Of a stretch of 64,000 nt of DNA, positions 17,173 through 26,209 are shown in pieces. Source of the DNA: an uncultured Chitinophagales bacterium. Its GTDB lineage: Bacteria; Bacteroidota; Bacteroidia; Chitinophagales; Chitinophagaceae. The number at the start of each line of letters is the position of its first letter. Position 1 is the first letter of the stretch. Below the pieces are notes generated by a model. It was not told the origin of the DNA, did no database searches, and saw nothing but the letters and a program-made list of their open reading frames with translations. Location of the stretch: contig CAMPIQ010000001.1 of assembly GCA_946886475.1 (NCBI GenBank), positions 22,107 through 86,106 on the forward strand. The letters are read 5' to 3'. The translations under genes and the position numbers were made by a program.

Positions 17173-18276
17173 ATGAACCGGACATTAGTAGACAGGAGGG
17201 AGGCAACAGCTACAAAAGAGATCAGTTTAGGTAGTAATGCCTGGGTAGTGGCACCAGGAGTGTGGAGATTAAAAGACATTTTCGTTAACGTATATATTAT
17301 TCAGGACCGGGAGTCAACAGGATGGGTAATGGTAGACGCCGGTTTAAAATCAACAGCTGGAAAGATCAGGAATCTGGTTGCTGAATTATTTGGAAATGGA
17401 AGTAAGCCCAGGGCAATCATTATGACACATGCGCATTTTGATCACCGGGGTTCTTTAATTGAAATGGCAGAGGAATGGGGCGTTCCGGTTTACTGCCATC
17501 ATAAGGAAAAGCCATATCTCACCGGTCAGTCGTCTTATCCACCTGCTGACCCTTCTGTGGGTGGTGGTATGATGGCCCTGATGTCTTTTGCCTACCCTAA
17601 GGGTCCAATCAATGCAGAAGTATATTTAGCAGAATTACCACAGGATGGAAGTATCAAAGAACTTGAAGACTGGAAGTGGATCCATACACCAGGTCATACG
17701 CCCGGACACATTAGCTTGTTCCGTGAAAAGGACGGAGTTATGATTGCAGGTGATGCATTTGTTACTACCATGCAGGAGTCACTGATTGCGGTAGCTTCAC
17801 AAAAGAAATATGTTTGCGGACCTCCGAAATATTTTACGCCGGACTGGGGTTCAGCAGCCCGTTCAGTTAAAACACTTGCATCAATGGAACCCAATGTAAT
17901 AGCCACCGGCCATGGTCAGTCCATGTATGGTGACAAGGCCAGGAAGGACCTGCACAAACTTGCCAGGGATTTCTGGAAGCGTGGTATGCCCGCTGCAGGA
18001 AGGTATGTAAAAGATGCAGCGGAATTTGATGAAGATGGCGTGCCCACTTATATACCAAAGAGTAAGGGTACCATGTGGAAAAAATTAGCTGTTGCTGCAG
18101 CACTGTTTGCAATTGGATACCTGATCACAAGAGAAAAAAAGAAATCAAAAGGCTTTCAGAAATTATTGGCAGGCAGGCTTGGCACCACTTTGAAACTGAG
18201 TTCACTTGGTGCGCTGGGAGCCTCAGCTCCCGCATCGGCTGCGTTGCCTGGTATTCCGTTGATACCGATGATTTAA
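17173..18276 (+). CDS. MBL-fold metallo-hydrolase with C-terminal membrane tail
   Basis: A metallo-beta-lactamase-fold hydrolase: THAHFDHRG (residues 85-93) supplies the HxHxDH metal site, HTPGHTPGHISLF (about 176-188) the next histidine, then AGDAF and ATGHGQSM. About 290 residues form the hydrolase; the remaining part has a hydrophobic stretch (about 300-317, KKLAVAAALFAIGYLI) followed by a basic patch and a Gly/Ala/Pro-rich tail, so the enzyme is probably anchored to the membrane by its C-terminus. No signal peptide, hence the catalytic domain should be cytoplasmic. Substrate unknown. Confidence 0.9.
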   Translation: MNRTLVDRREATATKEISLGSNAWVVAPGVWRLKDIFVNVYIIQDRESTGWVMVDAGLKSTAGKIRNLVAELFGNGSKPRAIIMTHAHFDHRGSLIEMAEEWGVPVYCHHKEKPYLTGQSSYPPADPSVGGGMMALMSFAYPKGPINAEVYLAELPQDGSIKELEDWKWIHTPGHTPGHISLFREKDGVMIAGDAFVTTMQESLIAVASQKKYVCGPPKYFTPDWGSAARSVKTLASMEPNVIATGHGQSMYGDKARKDLHKLARDFWKRGMPAAGRYVKDAAEFDEDGVPTYIPKSKGTMWKKLAVAAALFAIGYLITREKKKSKGFQKLLAGRLGTTLKLSSLGALGASAPASAALPGIPLIPMI

Positions 18277-18345
18277 AAGTCAAATTCAAAAGTCAAGATC
18301 GATTTTACATTTTGACACTTACTCGTCAGTGCATGCTTTTGACTT

Positions 18346-19062
18346 TCATGCCAACTGCCTCTTATATAGCTGTATGGCATTTTCAAATCCCAGGTAAATG
18401 GCATCGCAGATCAGCGCATGTCCAATGCTTACTTCATCAAGCCATGGAATATTTTGTTTAAAATGTTTCAGGTTATGGAGATCGAGATCGTGACCTGCAT
18501 TGAGACCAAGACCCAGTTGCCTGGCAGTTTTTGCTGCTTCAACATATGGTTTAACGGCCTGTTGATTGCCCGTTGCAAACAAACGTGCATATGCTTCTGT
18601 ATATAATTCTATCCGGTCCGTACCTGTTTTAAAAGCTCCTTCAACCATTTCAACTATGGGATCAACAAAAATGGAAACCCTTATGCCTGCTTTTTGAAAC
18701 ACCGGAATGATCTCTTTGAGGTAGCCGGCATTTTTAATGGTATCCCAACCATGATCGGAGGTGATCTGGCCCAGTTCATCAGGAACCAGTGTAACCTGCT
18801 GTGGTTGTACTTCAAGAACAAGGTCTATAAATTTTTGTTCACGGCAGTTGCCTTCAATGTTATATTCTGTTCTTATCACCTTTTTTATTTCCCTTACATC
18901 CTGATAACGGATATGCCTTTCATCCGGGCGGGGATGAACAGTTATTCCATCAGCGCCAAAACGCTGCGCATCTATGGCAGATCTAACCACATCAGGGTTA
19001 TTTCCACCCCTGCTGTTACGAAGTGTTGCCAGTTTATTGATATTGACAGAAAGATGGGTCAT
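18346..19062 (-). CDS. pdxJ: Pyridoxine 5'-phosphate synthase
   Basis: TIM-barrel enzyme that joins 1-deoxyxylulose 5-phosphate and 3-amino-2-oxopropyl phosphate to make vitamin B6. It has the usual start LSVNINKLATLRNSRGGNNPD, the loop GADGITVHPRPDERHI, the EGNCRE and QVTLVPDE segments and GLGLNAGHDLDLHNL with the late catalytic histidine. Length 238 is normal. Convergent with the MBL gene; in the gap, repeats of AAAGTCAA and its complement occur but form only a weak structure. Confidence 0.96.
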   Translation of the reverse strand: MTHLSVNINKLATLRNSRGGNNPDVVRSAIDAQRFGADGITVHPRPDERHIRYQDVREIKKVIRTEYNIEGNCREQKFIDLVLEVQPQQVTLVPDELGQITSDHGWDTIKNAGYLKEIIPVFQKAGIRVSIFVDPIVEMVEGAFKTGTDRIELYTEAYARLFATGNQQAVKPYVEAAKTARQLGLGLNAGHDLDLHNLKHFKQNIPWLDEVSIGHALICDAIYLGFENAIQLYKRQLA

Positions 19063-19092
19063 GATGCAAAGGTAAGCTGGCTTAAAATTATT

Positions 19093-19554
19093 TTATCTCA
19101 GGGCTTCAAAACCATACTTCACCGCATTCCAGAATGCATCAAGGGCAATGATGCGGGGCTTAAAAAAAGATATCAGGGATGGCCAGTCTTCTTTTTTCAT
19201 GATACTGGTATGTTCAAGTTCCCTGTATATCCTGCTTAAACTTTTTCCATGTTCATCTTTAGCATGTAACTGCCAGGTCCATTCCTCACCCTGGCTCTGA
19301 TTTAAAAGATTTTTGAATTGAAGGAATTGTTCAAAGTAGAGGTGGCGGATGTCTTCATCCTTATGCGTAAGTTCGATTGAAATAACTGCTTTTTTATTGT
19401 CGGCATGGAGGCGGAAGTAAATATCTTTTTCTCCTGTTTTATAATTTACCCAGTTTACTTTTTCGCCTTCTGAAGAAAGGACAGGTAACATATACTGACC
19501 AAAAACCGTCCAGAATTCTTTTTTTAACAATACCGTTTCCTGTTTTGAGAACAT
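19093..19554 (-). CDS. DUF4268 domain-containing protein
   Basis: Starting from ATG 19554 (MFSKQETVLLKKEFWTVFGQ) the protein has 153 residues, matching the size of stand-alone DUF4268 proteins. WVNYKTGEKDIYFRLHADNKKA and AVISIELTHKDEDIR are typical of the domain, which has a restriction-endonuclease-like look in some family members but no proven activity here. A frame extension upstream to 19629 would add 25 residues without family similarity and was not used. It is 30 bp upstream of pdxJ on the same strand, so the two may be co-transcribed. Confidence 0.85.
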   Translation of the reverse strand: MFSKQETVLLKKEFWTVFGQYMLPVLSSEGEKVNWVNYKTGEKDIYFRLHADNKKAVISIELTHKDEDIRHLYFEQFLQFKNLLNQSQGEEWTWQLHAKDEHGKSLSRIYRELEHTSIMKKEDWPSLISFFKPRIIALDAFWNAVKYGFEALR

Positions 19555-19734
19555 GCAATAAAATTGAAAGACGAAGATCGTTTTAAAATAAAATAAACTG
19601 CATAAGGTGCGGTGGGGCGGGGCTTCCACAATAAAAGCGGCCCCTGGCCTGCATTTTAGGTCATTTTAGGGGTGATAGAATTTATGGCACACTATTCTCA
19701 ATATAGTAGGTATAAATTATTAAACTGATTATAT

Positions 19735-19878
19735 ATGAAACAAGTGTTGCAAAGATTACTGGTGGCTAACGATGATAACAGAGAGAAATTTCATCTGAGT
19801 ACAACTATATTTATGATATTACTATTCCTTACATTCTGGGGTGTAAGTTTTTATGTGCTGGTGAATAGCCTTGCCTGA
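19735..19878 (+). CDS. 47-residue single-span membrane protein, micro-protein family copy 1
   Basis: A short frame, ATG 19735 to TGA 19878, begins MKQVLQRLLVANDDNREK and has one hydrophobic span at about residues 24-44, ending FYVLVNSLA. It is closed 23 bases later by a strong terminator, supporting a real transcript. It aligns end to end, with one five-residue gap, with the 42-residue protein at 29889-30017, sharing MK, RLL, N, K, and the ending Y-(V/I)-L-(V/I)-N-S-x-A. Function unknown; a small accessory subunit of a membrane complex is one possibility. The orientation should place the basic N-terminus in the cytoplasm. Confidence 0.75.
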   Translation: MKQVLQRLLVANDDNREKFHLSTTIFMILLFLTFWGVSFYVLVNSLA

Positions 19879-19901
19879 TAAATATTGTTCAATAACATTT
19901 T

Positions 19902-19929
19902 AAGCCTTGTTTTACGCAAGGCTTTTTTT
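19902..19929 (+). terminator. Rho-independent terminator after the micro-protein gene
   Basis: AAGCCTTG (19902-19909) pairs perfectly with CAAGGCTT (19917-19924) across a 7-base loop, followed by TTTTT. Confidence 0.88.
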
Positions 19930-19970
19930 ATAAGCTTCGCAGATGGGCTTGTGGTATTTATCTTTATAGG

Positions 19971-20498
19971 ATGTTGGAAGATCCTCAAATTATGATCGCT
20001 GATGTTCATGATATTCCCCGGCTGGTAGAACTGGTGAACCACGCCTACAGGGGGCCTGAGGCAAAAAAAGGATGGACACATGAAGCTGATCTGATTGCAG
20101 GAGATATCAGAACAGACCACAATGAACTTAAAAGAATCATTGCCAGTTCTTCTGCTGTTATGCTTAAGTATACTATCAATAATACAATTTCCGGATGCGT
20201 TTACCTTCACCGGTATGATGAATTGTTATACCTGGGAATGTTATCTGTAGACCCGTCTTTACAGTTGCTTGGTATAGGGAAAAAACTTTTAGCCGGTGCA
20301 GAGGCCTATGGTATTTTAAAAAAATGCAGCACTATTGAAATGAACGTAATTTCAAAAAGAAAGGAATTGATAGCATGGTATGAAAAACATGGTTACAGGG
20401 ATTCAGGCAGGAAAAGGCCTTTTCATACCGATCCGGAATATGGAATACCAAGAGAACCTGTTGAATTTATAATAATGGAAAAACACCTGAATAGTTAG
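19971..20498 (+). CDS. GNAT family N-acetyltransferase
   Basis: A 175-residue single-domain acetyltransferase. The start ATG 19971 leads to IMIADVHDIPRLVELVNHAYRG, the beta1-alpha1 segment; LYLGMLSVDPSLQLLGIGKKLLAGAEAYG is the acetyl-CoA binding region, and AWYEKHGYRDSGRKRPF the end of the fold. The substrate cannot be predicted. A TATCTTTA element at 19959-19966 differs by one base from the -7 consensus and lies four bases before the ATG. Confidence 0.9.
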   Translation: MLEDPQIMIADVHDIPRLVELVNHAYRGPEAKKGWTHEADLIAGDIRTDHNELKRIIASSSAVMLKYTINNTISGCVYLHRYDELLYLGMLSVDPSLQLLGIGKKLLAGAEAYGILKKCSTIEMNVISKRKELIAWYEKHGYRDSGRKRPFHTDPEYGIPREPVEFIIMEKHLNS

Positions 20499-20523
20499 CT
20501 GGCCTTCCTAATCAACAAAGCAT

Positions 20524-22986
20524 TTAGTTCCACTTATTCTTTCTCTTATTCCACGTGGTGAGTCCAACCTTGAATTGAACTGGGTTGGTGAATTTGTTGG
20601 CAACAGATCCAACTACATACACTCCAAGTTTGAACTTGGTCAATGGATTGAAAGGCCATTTAAAAACTCTTTCTATTCCCGCAAATAGTTCTGCATATCT
20701 GAGTTTGCGTTCAGGTGCGTATAAATATCCGCCTCCTGCTATTTCGCGTAGCTGAAGTTTTTTTAATAAAGGAATTTTATTGAGCAGGGAGCCATTGAAT
20801 TCATGCACAAAATGTCCCTGGTAAAATCTCTGGAACACCGGAAAAGTAGAATCCAGTGCCTGAAAAGCTTCATCAGGATTCATGAACAGGAATGGATCAC
20901 CTCTTCTTTGAAATTGATAGTCGAGTAATTTCAATTCCTTCCTGTTGAAAAAATCCCCGGTTTTTACATTATACCTTAAATTACCCATGATGCCAATATT
21001 GATGGTTTGTTCCATGCCCAGTTCCAGGTAATCAAAATTGGCTTCGCTGCCTATAAGGTCAGGGATTCCCTTGCGCCAGTTTATATAGAACGTTGGCCAT
21101 TTAGACCCGAGAATGATCTTTTCCCTCGGCTCTCTTACAAATCTTTGCCGCGGTGTATATTTCAGGGTTCCTTTCAGGTAAACTGCATTGTAGGGATCAA
21201 ATGGAATGGGTTGGTTGTCTTCCAGAATATCTCCCAATAAACTATCAGAGATAGGATTGGTTTTATAACCCACAACAGACCTTCTGATGGCAAGATCTGC
21301 CTCAGTATAAAGAAACAAGCCGTTGGCAATCTCCAATCCATGACCAGCCGCCAGGTAGTTGTTCAAAAAATAACTGCTTCGCTGTATCTGATTGATCCAT
21401 GCATCGCCTTCATATATGTGGTCAAAGTCACGGTTCAACTCAAGCATATAAAATCCACGGTTAAATGGATTGTACATCCGCTTTAGCCTTATGGTTCCAT
21501 TGATGTCTTTATTTCGGATACCATAACTGATATCTGTGAAGAGTGTGATATCTTTTTTCGAAGTATATTTTTTGTAGTAATAGAAGGAAGGCCTGATACG
21601 CCCTCCGCCAAACTGGAATGGTTCATAAAGTGAAATAATAGGAGGTACAACCCAGGTCCTTTCTTTTTCACGGTTGTAAAAGGTCATTCCTGTAAATCCA
21701 AGTTTTTTCCAGGTAACCCTGTTATTCACCCTGTCTATGGAATCGAGATAAGCTTTTGAATGAATAATTGAAAAAATGCTATCCCTGTATCTTACATAGC
21801 GGACTTCCTTATCTGTTAATGGTTCGGTTCTCACTGTACGCCAGAAACTGGTATCCCTTTCATATGCAGACAGAGTGGTAGCGCTTACTTCAAGTCCAAA
21901 ATAGTTTCTCCTGAATTGTTTATTCAATTCGTAATCAGAGTATACCACAAGGGTTTGTCCGGATAATTTTCTTTTCCCCGATTTAGAGTAATAATTGAAT
22001 TGCTGCTTTTTCAGCATCCAGGCTTTGTTATCTACCAGGCCATAATCCTGAACCACTTCAAAAAAATCATATTCCGGAAGGTGGTAGGATGGAAAACTGA
22101 ATCTTGTATGAAGAATGGCCCAGGCACTGTCTGTAATAGTGATCTCGCCTTCAACGGTAGCATTACTTAACTGCCGGGGTTTTACGGCAATAGTGAATAT
22201 GGTATGATCGCCTCTTCGTTCGCGCCTGATGGTTTTGAATCTGTAAGCGAGCAGTCCGCTATAGCTTACAGGTGAAAGGAAGGGTACTTCTGAGATCATG
22301 GGCACCCTTACAAGATTGTTGTAAAAGCTGAAGTTTCCTTCGGTGGTAGACAGATAAAAAAGGTTTTCGGCATCACCATGCTTCTTTACGCCTACCCTTT
22401 TTTCTTTCATTCTTGCGTCAGATTCATAATCCAGCAGTAAGGAAACCTCGGTCATGGCCATGTTCTCCAGATCGGTGTCAGGATTAGAGAATATAGTAGA
22501 ATCAGTTTTTGCCCTGTCTTTTTTCTTCAACACGGAATCCTGTTGTAGGGCCTTGATATATACCTTAGCCGAATAGGCACCGGCTGCTGATGTGATCTGG
22601 TCTTTATTACGGATCACATTCCGCATGATCTCTTCCGCCCGGTCTTTTACTTTAACACGGATAACTATGTCTTCCATCATGGGCGCTTCTTCTTCTTCCA
22701 TAATGAAATTCAATTCCTGGTTTTTAGTAAGGACCAGGTTCATGATCTGGGTTTTAAAACCAATCATGGTTACCAGCAGGTTATACCTCCCGATCTCAAG
22801 GTTTAATTCATAACTGCCGTCTTCTCTGGAAGTTGTTCCAACTCTTTCCAGCTCCTGTACCTGTATGGTAGCAAAGGCCAGTGGTTCAAGTTTGCTGTTG
22901 GTGATCTTACCATGCACCTTAAATGACTGTGCATAGCCTGAACAGGCAATGAAAAACAATAAAATAAGTAAGGAAAAGTTTTTCAT
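20524..22986 (-). CDS. DUF5686 outer membrane protein with carboxypeptidase-regulatory-like domain
   Basis: Residues 1-19 are a signal peptide. Residues about 20-95 (FKVHGKITNSKLEPLAFATIQVQ, SREDGSYELNLEIGRYNLLVTMIGFKTQ) form a carboxypeptidase D regulatory-like Ig domain as in TonB-dependent transporters of Bacteroidota. The rest, to residue 820, is the large DUF5686 part with periodic aromatic beta-strands (FYYYKKYTSKKDITLFTDISYG and similar) that suggest an outer membrane barrel. It lacks a TonB plug, so it is not a transporter of the SusC class. Stands alone. Function unknown; family members are linked to the cell envelope. Confidence 0.9.
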   Translation of the reverse strand: MKNFSLLILLFFIACSGYAQSFKVHGKITNSKLEPLAFATIQVQELERVGTTSREDGSYELNLEIGRYNLLVTMIGFKTQIMNLVLTKNQELNFIMEEEEAPMMEDIVIRVKVKDRAEEIMRNVIRNKDQITSAAGAYSAKVYIKALQQDSVLKKKDRAKTDSTIFSNPDTDLENMAMTEVSLLLDYESDARMKEKRVGVKKHGDAENLFYLSTTEGNFSFYNNLVRVPMISEVPFLSPVSYSGLLAYRFKTIRRERRGDHTIFTIAVKPRQLSNATVEGEITITDSAWAILHTRFSFPSYHLPEYDFFEVVQDYGLVDNKAWMLKKQQFNYYSKSGKRKLSGQTLVVYSDYELNKQFRRNYFGLEVSATTLSAYERDTSFWRTVRTEPLTDKEVRYVRYRDSIFSIIHSKAYLDSIDRVNNRVTWKKLGFTGMTFYNREKERTWVVPPIISLYEPFQFGGGRIRPSFYYYKKYTSKKDITLFTDISYGIRNKDINGTIRLKRMYNPFNRGFYMLELNRDFDHIYEGDAWINQIQRSSYFLNNYLAAGHGLEIANGLFLYTEADLAIRRSVVGYKTNPISDSLLGDILEDNQPIPFDPYNAVYLKGTLKYTPRQRFVREPREKIILGSKWPTFYINWRKGIPDLIGSEANFDYLELGMEQTINIGIMGNLRYNVKTGDFFNRKELKLLDYQFQRRGDPFLFMNPDEAFQALDSTFPVFQRFYQGHFVHEFNGSLLNKIPLLKKLQLREIAGGGYLYAPERKLRYAELFAGIERVFKWPFNPLTKFKLGVYVVGSVANKFTNPVQFKVGLTTWNKRKNKWN

Positions 22987-23257
22987 AAATACCGAATACC
23001 GGTTGGATGTGTAAAAGTGCAGCCTTTCTGTTTAATTTCTGCTTCTGGAAAAACAATTTTCAATTGATTTAACAGTAAAAAACAAAAAAGCGCTGCATGA
23101 AACTTAAAGTTTTCCTGACCAGGGTTTAACAGGCCTTTTCAAAATACAACACTTTGACAAACTAATGAAACAGCCGGTTCTTGCTCATGGACTTAAATAC
23201 ATTTTTTAACAAACAGCTGGCTGTCAATTTCCTATTTTTAAAAACTATAATTCATTT

Positions 23258-23761
23258 ATGAAAATATTGTTCCTACTCTCATTACTTTGCCCCTTGTTTT
23301 CATTAGGACAGGACTCCTGCCAGTTGAAAAAGGAAACTGACCCCTTTACCCATGAAACCAGGATTTCAACAGGCTTTATATCCTTTGATGTAAGCGGCAT
23401 TCCTTTATCCATTTCAGTAGATGCTACCAAGGCTGAAATTGATTTCTTTTTATGGATACGCAACGACTCCAGGTGTTTTGATGAGCACTCCACGGCACAG
23501 GTGATCTTTGAAGGTGACAGACTGAAATCAAACTTTAAGAATACCGGCTCAATGAATTGTGAGGGCGCTTTTCACTTTACGTTCAGAAATTCGCAGACCA
23601 CAGCTTCTCAATTAAAAAGACTCACTGATAAAAAGGTCAATGTGATCAGGCTTACAGGAAATAATAAAACGGTTACCGAGATCAGTTTTTCTGAGGAACA
23701 AAAACAAACCTTATTGAAAATGGCCCGGTGTGTAGCTGCCGAGGCTAAAACGTTATTGTAA
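23258..23761 (+). CDS. Secreted protein of unknown function
   Basis: 167 residues with a signal peptide (MKILFLLSLLCPLFSLGQ). I do not recognise a family. The mature part is about 149 residues with alternating charged and hydrophobic strands, cysteines at about residues 21, 68, 95 and 157, and TEISFSEEQKQTLLKMARC at the C-terminus. The pattern of a small beta-rich periplasmic domain resembles other Bacteroidota secreted proteins. TATTTTTA at about 23232 is a one-mismatch promoter element. It is followed by a convergent small gene. Confidence 0.75.
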   Translation: MKILFLLSLLCPLFSLGQDSCQLKKETDPFTHETRISTGFISFDVSGIPLSISVDATKAEIDFFLWIRNDSRCFDEHSTAQVIFEGDRLKSNFKNTGSMNCEGAFHFTFRNSQTTASQLKRLTDKKVNVIRLTGNNKTVTEISFSEEQKQTLLKMARCVAAEAKTLL

Positions 23762-23783
23762 ATTTCTTTTGTCTTAAAAGAAA

Positions 23784-23805
23784 ATCCCGGCTCGAAGGCC
23801 GGGAT
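23784..23805 (-). terminator. Terminator between convergent small genes
   Basis: ATCCCGGC (23784-23791) pairs with GCCGGGAT (23798-23805), loop of 6. On the reverse strand it follows the 69-residue gene by two bases and is trailed by TTTTCTTTT. Confidence 0.8.
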
Positions 23806-23807
23806 GG

Positions 23808-24017
23808 TTATTTCTTCAGGAAAACTTTCACCCTTGTTTGTGATGTTCTGGGCTGCGTTTCCTTTTCTTCAATTGAATAGTTGTAGATGCGGAAGCCATC
23901 TTTATAAAGATCTTCCAGATTGGGATCATTCCGGAACAACCTGCCTTCCCTGCAGGCCTGTGTCAGTCCTTCTTCACCTGCAACATCAGGAACGGTAACT
24001 GTTAATTGTCTTTCCAT
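23808..24017 (-). CDS. Small conserved-looking cytoplasmic protein
   Basis: A 69-residue soluble protein without signal peptide, beginning MERQLTVTVPDVAGEEGLTQ and containing NDPNLEDLYKDGFRIYNYS, with a basic end (VKVFLKK). I do not recognise the family. Its coding status is supported by a typical ATG, good codon use, and a terminator directly after the stop. The antisense frame is a shadow. Function cannot be inferred. Confidence 0.7.
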   Translation of the reverse strand: MERQLTVTVPDVAGEEGLTQACREGRLFRNDPNLEDLYKDGFRIYNYSIEEKETQPRTSQTRVKVFLKK

Positions 24018-24236
24018 ACTAAAAGGTTTAGATTAAAAATCTGATTAACGGTCTTCAAAAGGACGAAGGCAAGTTACGAAATAAAGCCTGTTTTTCAAAT
24101 TGGTATCCTGGCTTTATCCAGCAGAAATATGCCCTGAAAAGCTCTTAACCGGTTTCAGCAAAGTTTTCCGGAGGGCTGTTAGGCAGTCCTTTTTTCAATA
24201 AAAAATTATGCTAAGCCAAACTTTCTATCCGGCCAC

Positions 24237-24716
24237 TTATTGTACTGTAATGTATCCATTGAATGAAATGGCCTGCCTGTTGTTGCTGGTAACCATTAGT
24301 GTAGCGTTGCCATTATCAAATATCCTCAGGATCATTTTCCTTACCTCCTTTGTATCTTCAGGCTGGATGATGATTTCCCAAGATTCTTTCTTTTTTATTT
24401 TGGCCTTATAGATAAAGTCTTCCGACTGAAACTTAATAGGACCTTCTCCGGGTAATGGGGCAGAATAAGCCCTGCCATAATAAGGCAGGTAAACCGATAG
24501 GGAATCATCCTTCACATACAGATCATATCCCGGCGTTAATTGTTTTACATTTCCGCCCATAGGAAATGCAGTCTCTGCCCTGAAAGTAAATGTATGCGCT
24601 TCCACTGCTTTTTTTACAGTGGCTTTATCAAGATCCTGTGCATTGATAACATTAAATGAAAATAAGGCGAAACTGAAGTATAGCGTAGTCAAAATATTTT
24701 TCACAGTATATTTCAT
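24237..24716 (-). CDS. DUF4251 domain-containing secreted protein
   Basis: 159 residues with a signal peptide ending FNVINAQ. The mature protein fits DUF4251: HTFTFRAETAFPMGGNVKQLTPGYDLYVKDDSLSVYLPYYGRAY covers the central strands (residues about 41-85), followed by QSEDFIYKAKIKKKESWEIII. The family is abundant in Bacteroidota and probably has a lipocalin-like barrel; function unknown. Single gene. Confidence 0.92.
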   Translation of the reverse strand: MKYTVKNILTTLYFSFALFSFNVINAQDLDKATVKKAVEAHTFTFRAETAFPMGGNVKQLTPGYDLYVKDDSLSVYLPYYGRAYSAPLPGEGPIKFQSEDFIYKAKIKKKESWEIIIQPEDTKEVRKMILRIFDNGNATLMVTSNNRQAISFNGYITVQ

Positions 24717-24891
24717 AGGTTAAATTGATCAAAGCATGTACCATTTCAATAGCTAAAATCCAATTTTAATTCACCGTTACGTTAAAATAACTCCGGTATA
24801 TTCCAGCGGATTTTTGTACCTTATTGATCATTCCTGCCTTTTGCAAACCTGCTGGCCTGAACAACATTATCATCATCAAAAACTTAAGATT

Positions 24892-25455
24892 ATGAGATCA
24901 GAAAAACTTTGCAGGTTTGTGGTCCCTTTTTTTGTATCAGCCATTTCGGTTTTTGTTTTCAGCTGCGCAACTGTTGCCGTGAATGAAAGTCCCACAAGAT
25001 ATGGATGGAGCGCCGTTACTATGCCCGGATGGCAAATGGGAAACGGCAACATGTCTGTACATGCTGTACTGGGATATTCAAGGGTAAACTTCAAGGGTGG
25101 AGGAGGACATAATAATTTTCTTCAGCTGGGCCCGCAAATCAGGTGGAATAGCAGGGATGCCGGAGGTAATGGTTTATGGGCCGGAGCCGAGGTCACTTAT
25201 CTGAATGTTTCAGTTAATTATGATGGTAACAGCTCATTTAAACCTTCCGGATCAGGTTATACAGCAGGGCCGGTGGTGGGTTACCGTTTTCACCTGGGGA
25301 AAGCTCCATTAAGTGTTTATTTTGCACCCGCTTTTCTGCACCGGGGTACGCTGCAGGATGGAAACATGATTGCTGTTTCACCAGGAAATGGCTTTTATGG
25401 CAGACTTGGGATTGACCTTCATTTTATGTCGCTCCTGAATAACAAAGGCAGGTAA
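24892..25455 (+). CDS. Outer membrane beta-barrel lipoprotein-like protein
   Basis: From ATG 24892 the protein has 187 residues. Its signal sequence MRSEKLCRFVVPFFVSAISV ends in FVFSC, a lipobox (Cys about residue 25), so it may be lipid-anchored. The mature part has alternating beta strands such as SVHAVLGYSRVNFKGGGGHNNF and YTAGPVVGYRFHLGKAPLSVYFAPAF and finishes with GFYGRLGIDLHFMSLL, which resembles a small eight-strand outer membrane barrel. A lipobox on a barrel is unusual; a soluble beta sandwich is the alternative. Confidence 0.75.
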   Translation: MRSEKLCRFVVPFFVSAISVFVFSCATVAVNESPTRYGWSAVTMPGWQMGNGNMSVHAVLGYSRVNFKGGGGHNNFLQLGPQIRWNSRDAGGNGLWAGAEVTYLNVSVNYDGNSSFKPSGSGYTAGPVVGYRFHLGKAPLSVYFAPAFLHRGTLQDGNMIAVSPGNGFYGRLGIDLHFMSLLNNKGR

Positions 25456-25465
25456 TAAAAGGAGA

Positions 25466-26206
25466 TCATACTTCCAGCAAATAAAATGGATGTGTATATC
25501 CCTGTTGCAATAGAATGGGGATGGCCACATTATATACTTTGATTCCATCGTTTGTTTCTCCATGAAGCGTTCCCGTATGTGCATGACCGTGAAATGCAGC
25601 CAATACTTTATGACGGTTAAGGGGTTCTGCCAGTCTTGAACATCCAAGGAAAGGGTAAATGGGTTCCGGCTCGCCAACAATGGTTTCTTTGATGGGGGAA
25701 TAATGTAAAACAGCGATCTTTTTGATGTCTCTTTGTTCTGCATCAAGCCTGGATAAGGCACGGTCCAGGTGAAGTGTTTCTTCAACGGCTTCCTGCACAA
25801 AAGATTTCATGGCGCCTTCACCAAAGAAAGACAACATGTGGCGGTCAAATCCACCTCCAAAGCCTTTTACGCCTGCAAAGCCCACATTACCTATAATCAC
25901 TGCCTCTCCATCGAGGATATGCACACCATATTTCAAAAGTATCTGCCGGATCAGTTTATGTCTTCCTTTTTCGAAATCATGATTCCCCAATACTGCTACT
26001 ACTGGAATGGTACAGGATTTCAATTCTTCCACAAGCACTTCTGCTTCCATTTCATCACCCGTATCGGTTAGATCACCCGCAATAACCAGTATGTCTGCCT
26101 TGCCGGATATTTCCCTGAACAATTCCACCCATTTGCCTTTATCACCTTCACGTACGTGAATATCACCTATTGCAGCTATCATGGTTTTTTTTTCAGTTGA
26201 TTCCAT
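25466..26206 (-). CDS. Calcineurin-like metallophosphoesterase
   Basis: A cytoplasmic phosphoesterase with every metal motif of the family: GDIHVREG (residues 14-21), AGDLTDTG (43-50), GNHD (74-77), the later HYSP and FHGHAHTG (about 207-214). The start may also be the ATG eight codons later (MIAAIGDIHV). The gene begins three bases after the stop of the upstream nucleotidyltransferase, so they form a coupled pair. Substrate unknown. Antisense frames here are shadows. Confidence 0.92.
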   Translation of the reverse strand: MESTEKKTMIAAIGDIHVREGDKGKWVELFREISGKADILVIAGDLTDTGDEMEAEVLVEELKSCTIPVVAVLGNHDFEKGRHKLIRQILLKYGVHILDGEAVIIGNVGFAGVKGFGGGFDRHMLSFFGEGAMKSFVQEAVEETLHLDRALSRLDAEQRDIKKIAVLHYSPIKETIVGEPEPIYPFLGCSRLAEPLNRHKVLAAFHGHAHTGTLHGETNDGIKVYNVAIPILLQQGYTHPFYLLEV

Positions 26207-26209
26207 TGA

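Noticed and set aside
18275..18346. AAAGTCAAA and its reverse complement in the pdxJ-MBL gap
   Set aside because: Arms about 9 bases separated by over 50 bases; a weak structure without clear meaning.
18694..19239. Plus-strand open frame of about 181 codons over pdxJ
   Set aside because: Antisense shadow of pdxJ and the DUF4268 gene; no recognisable domain.
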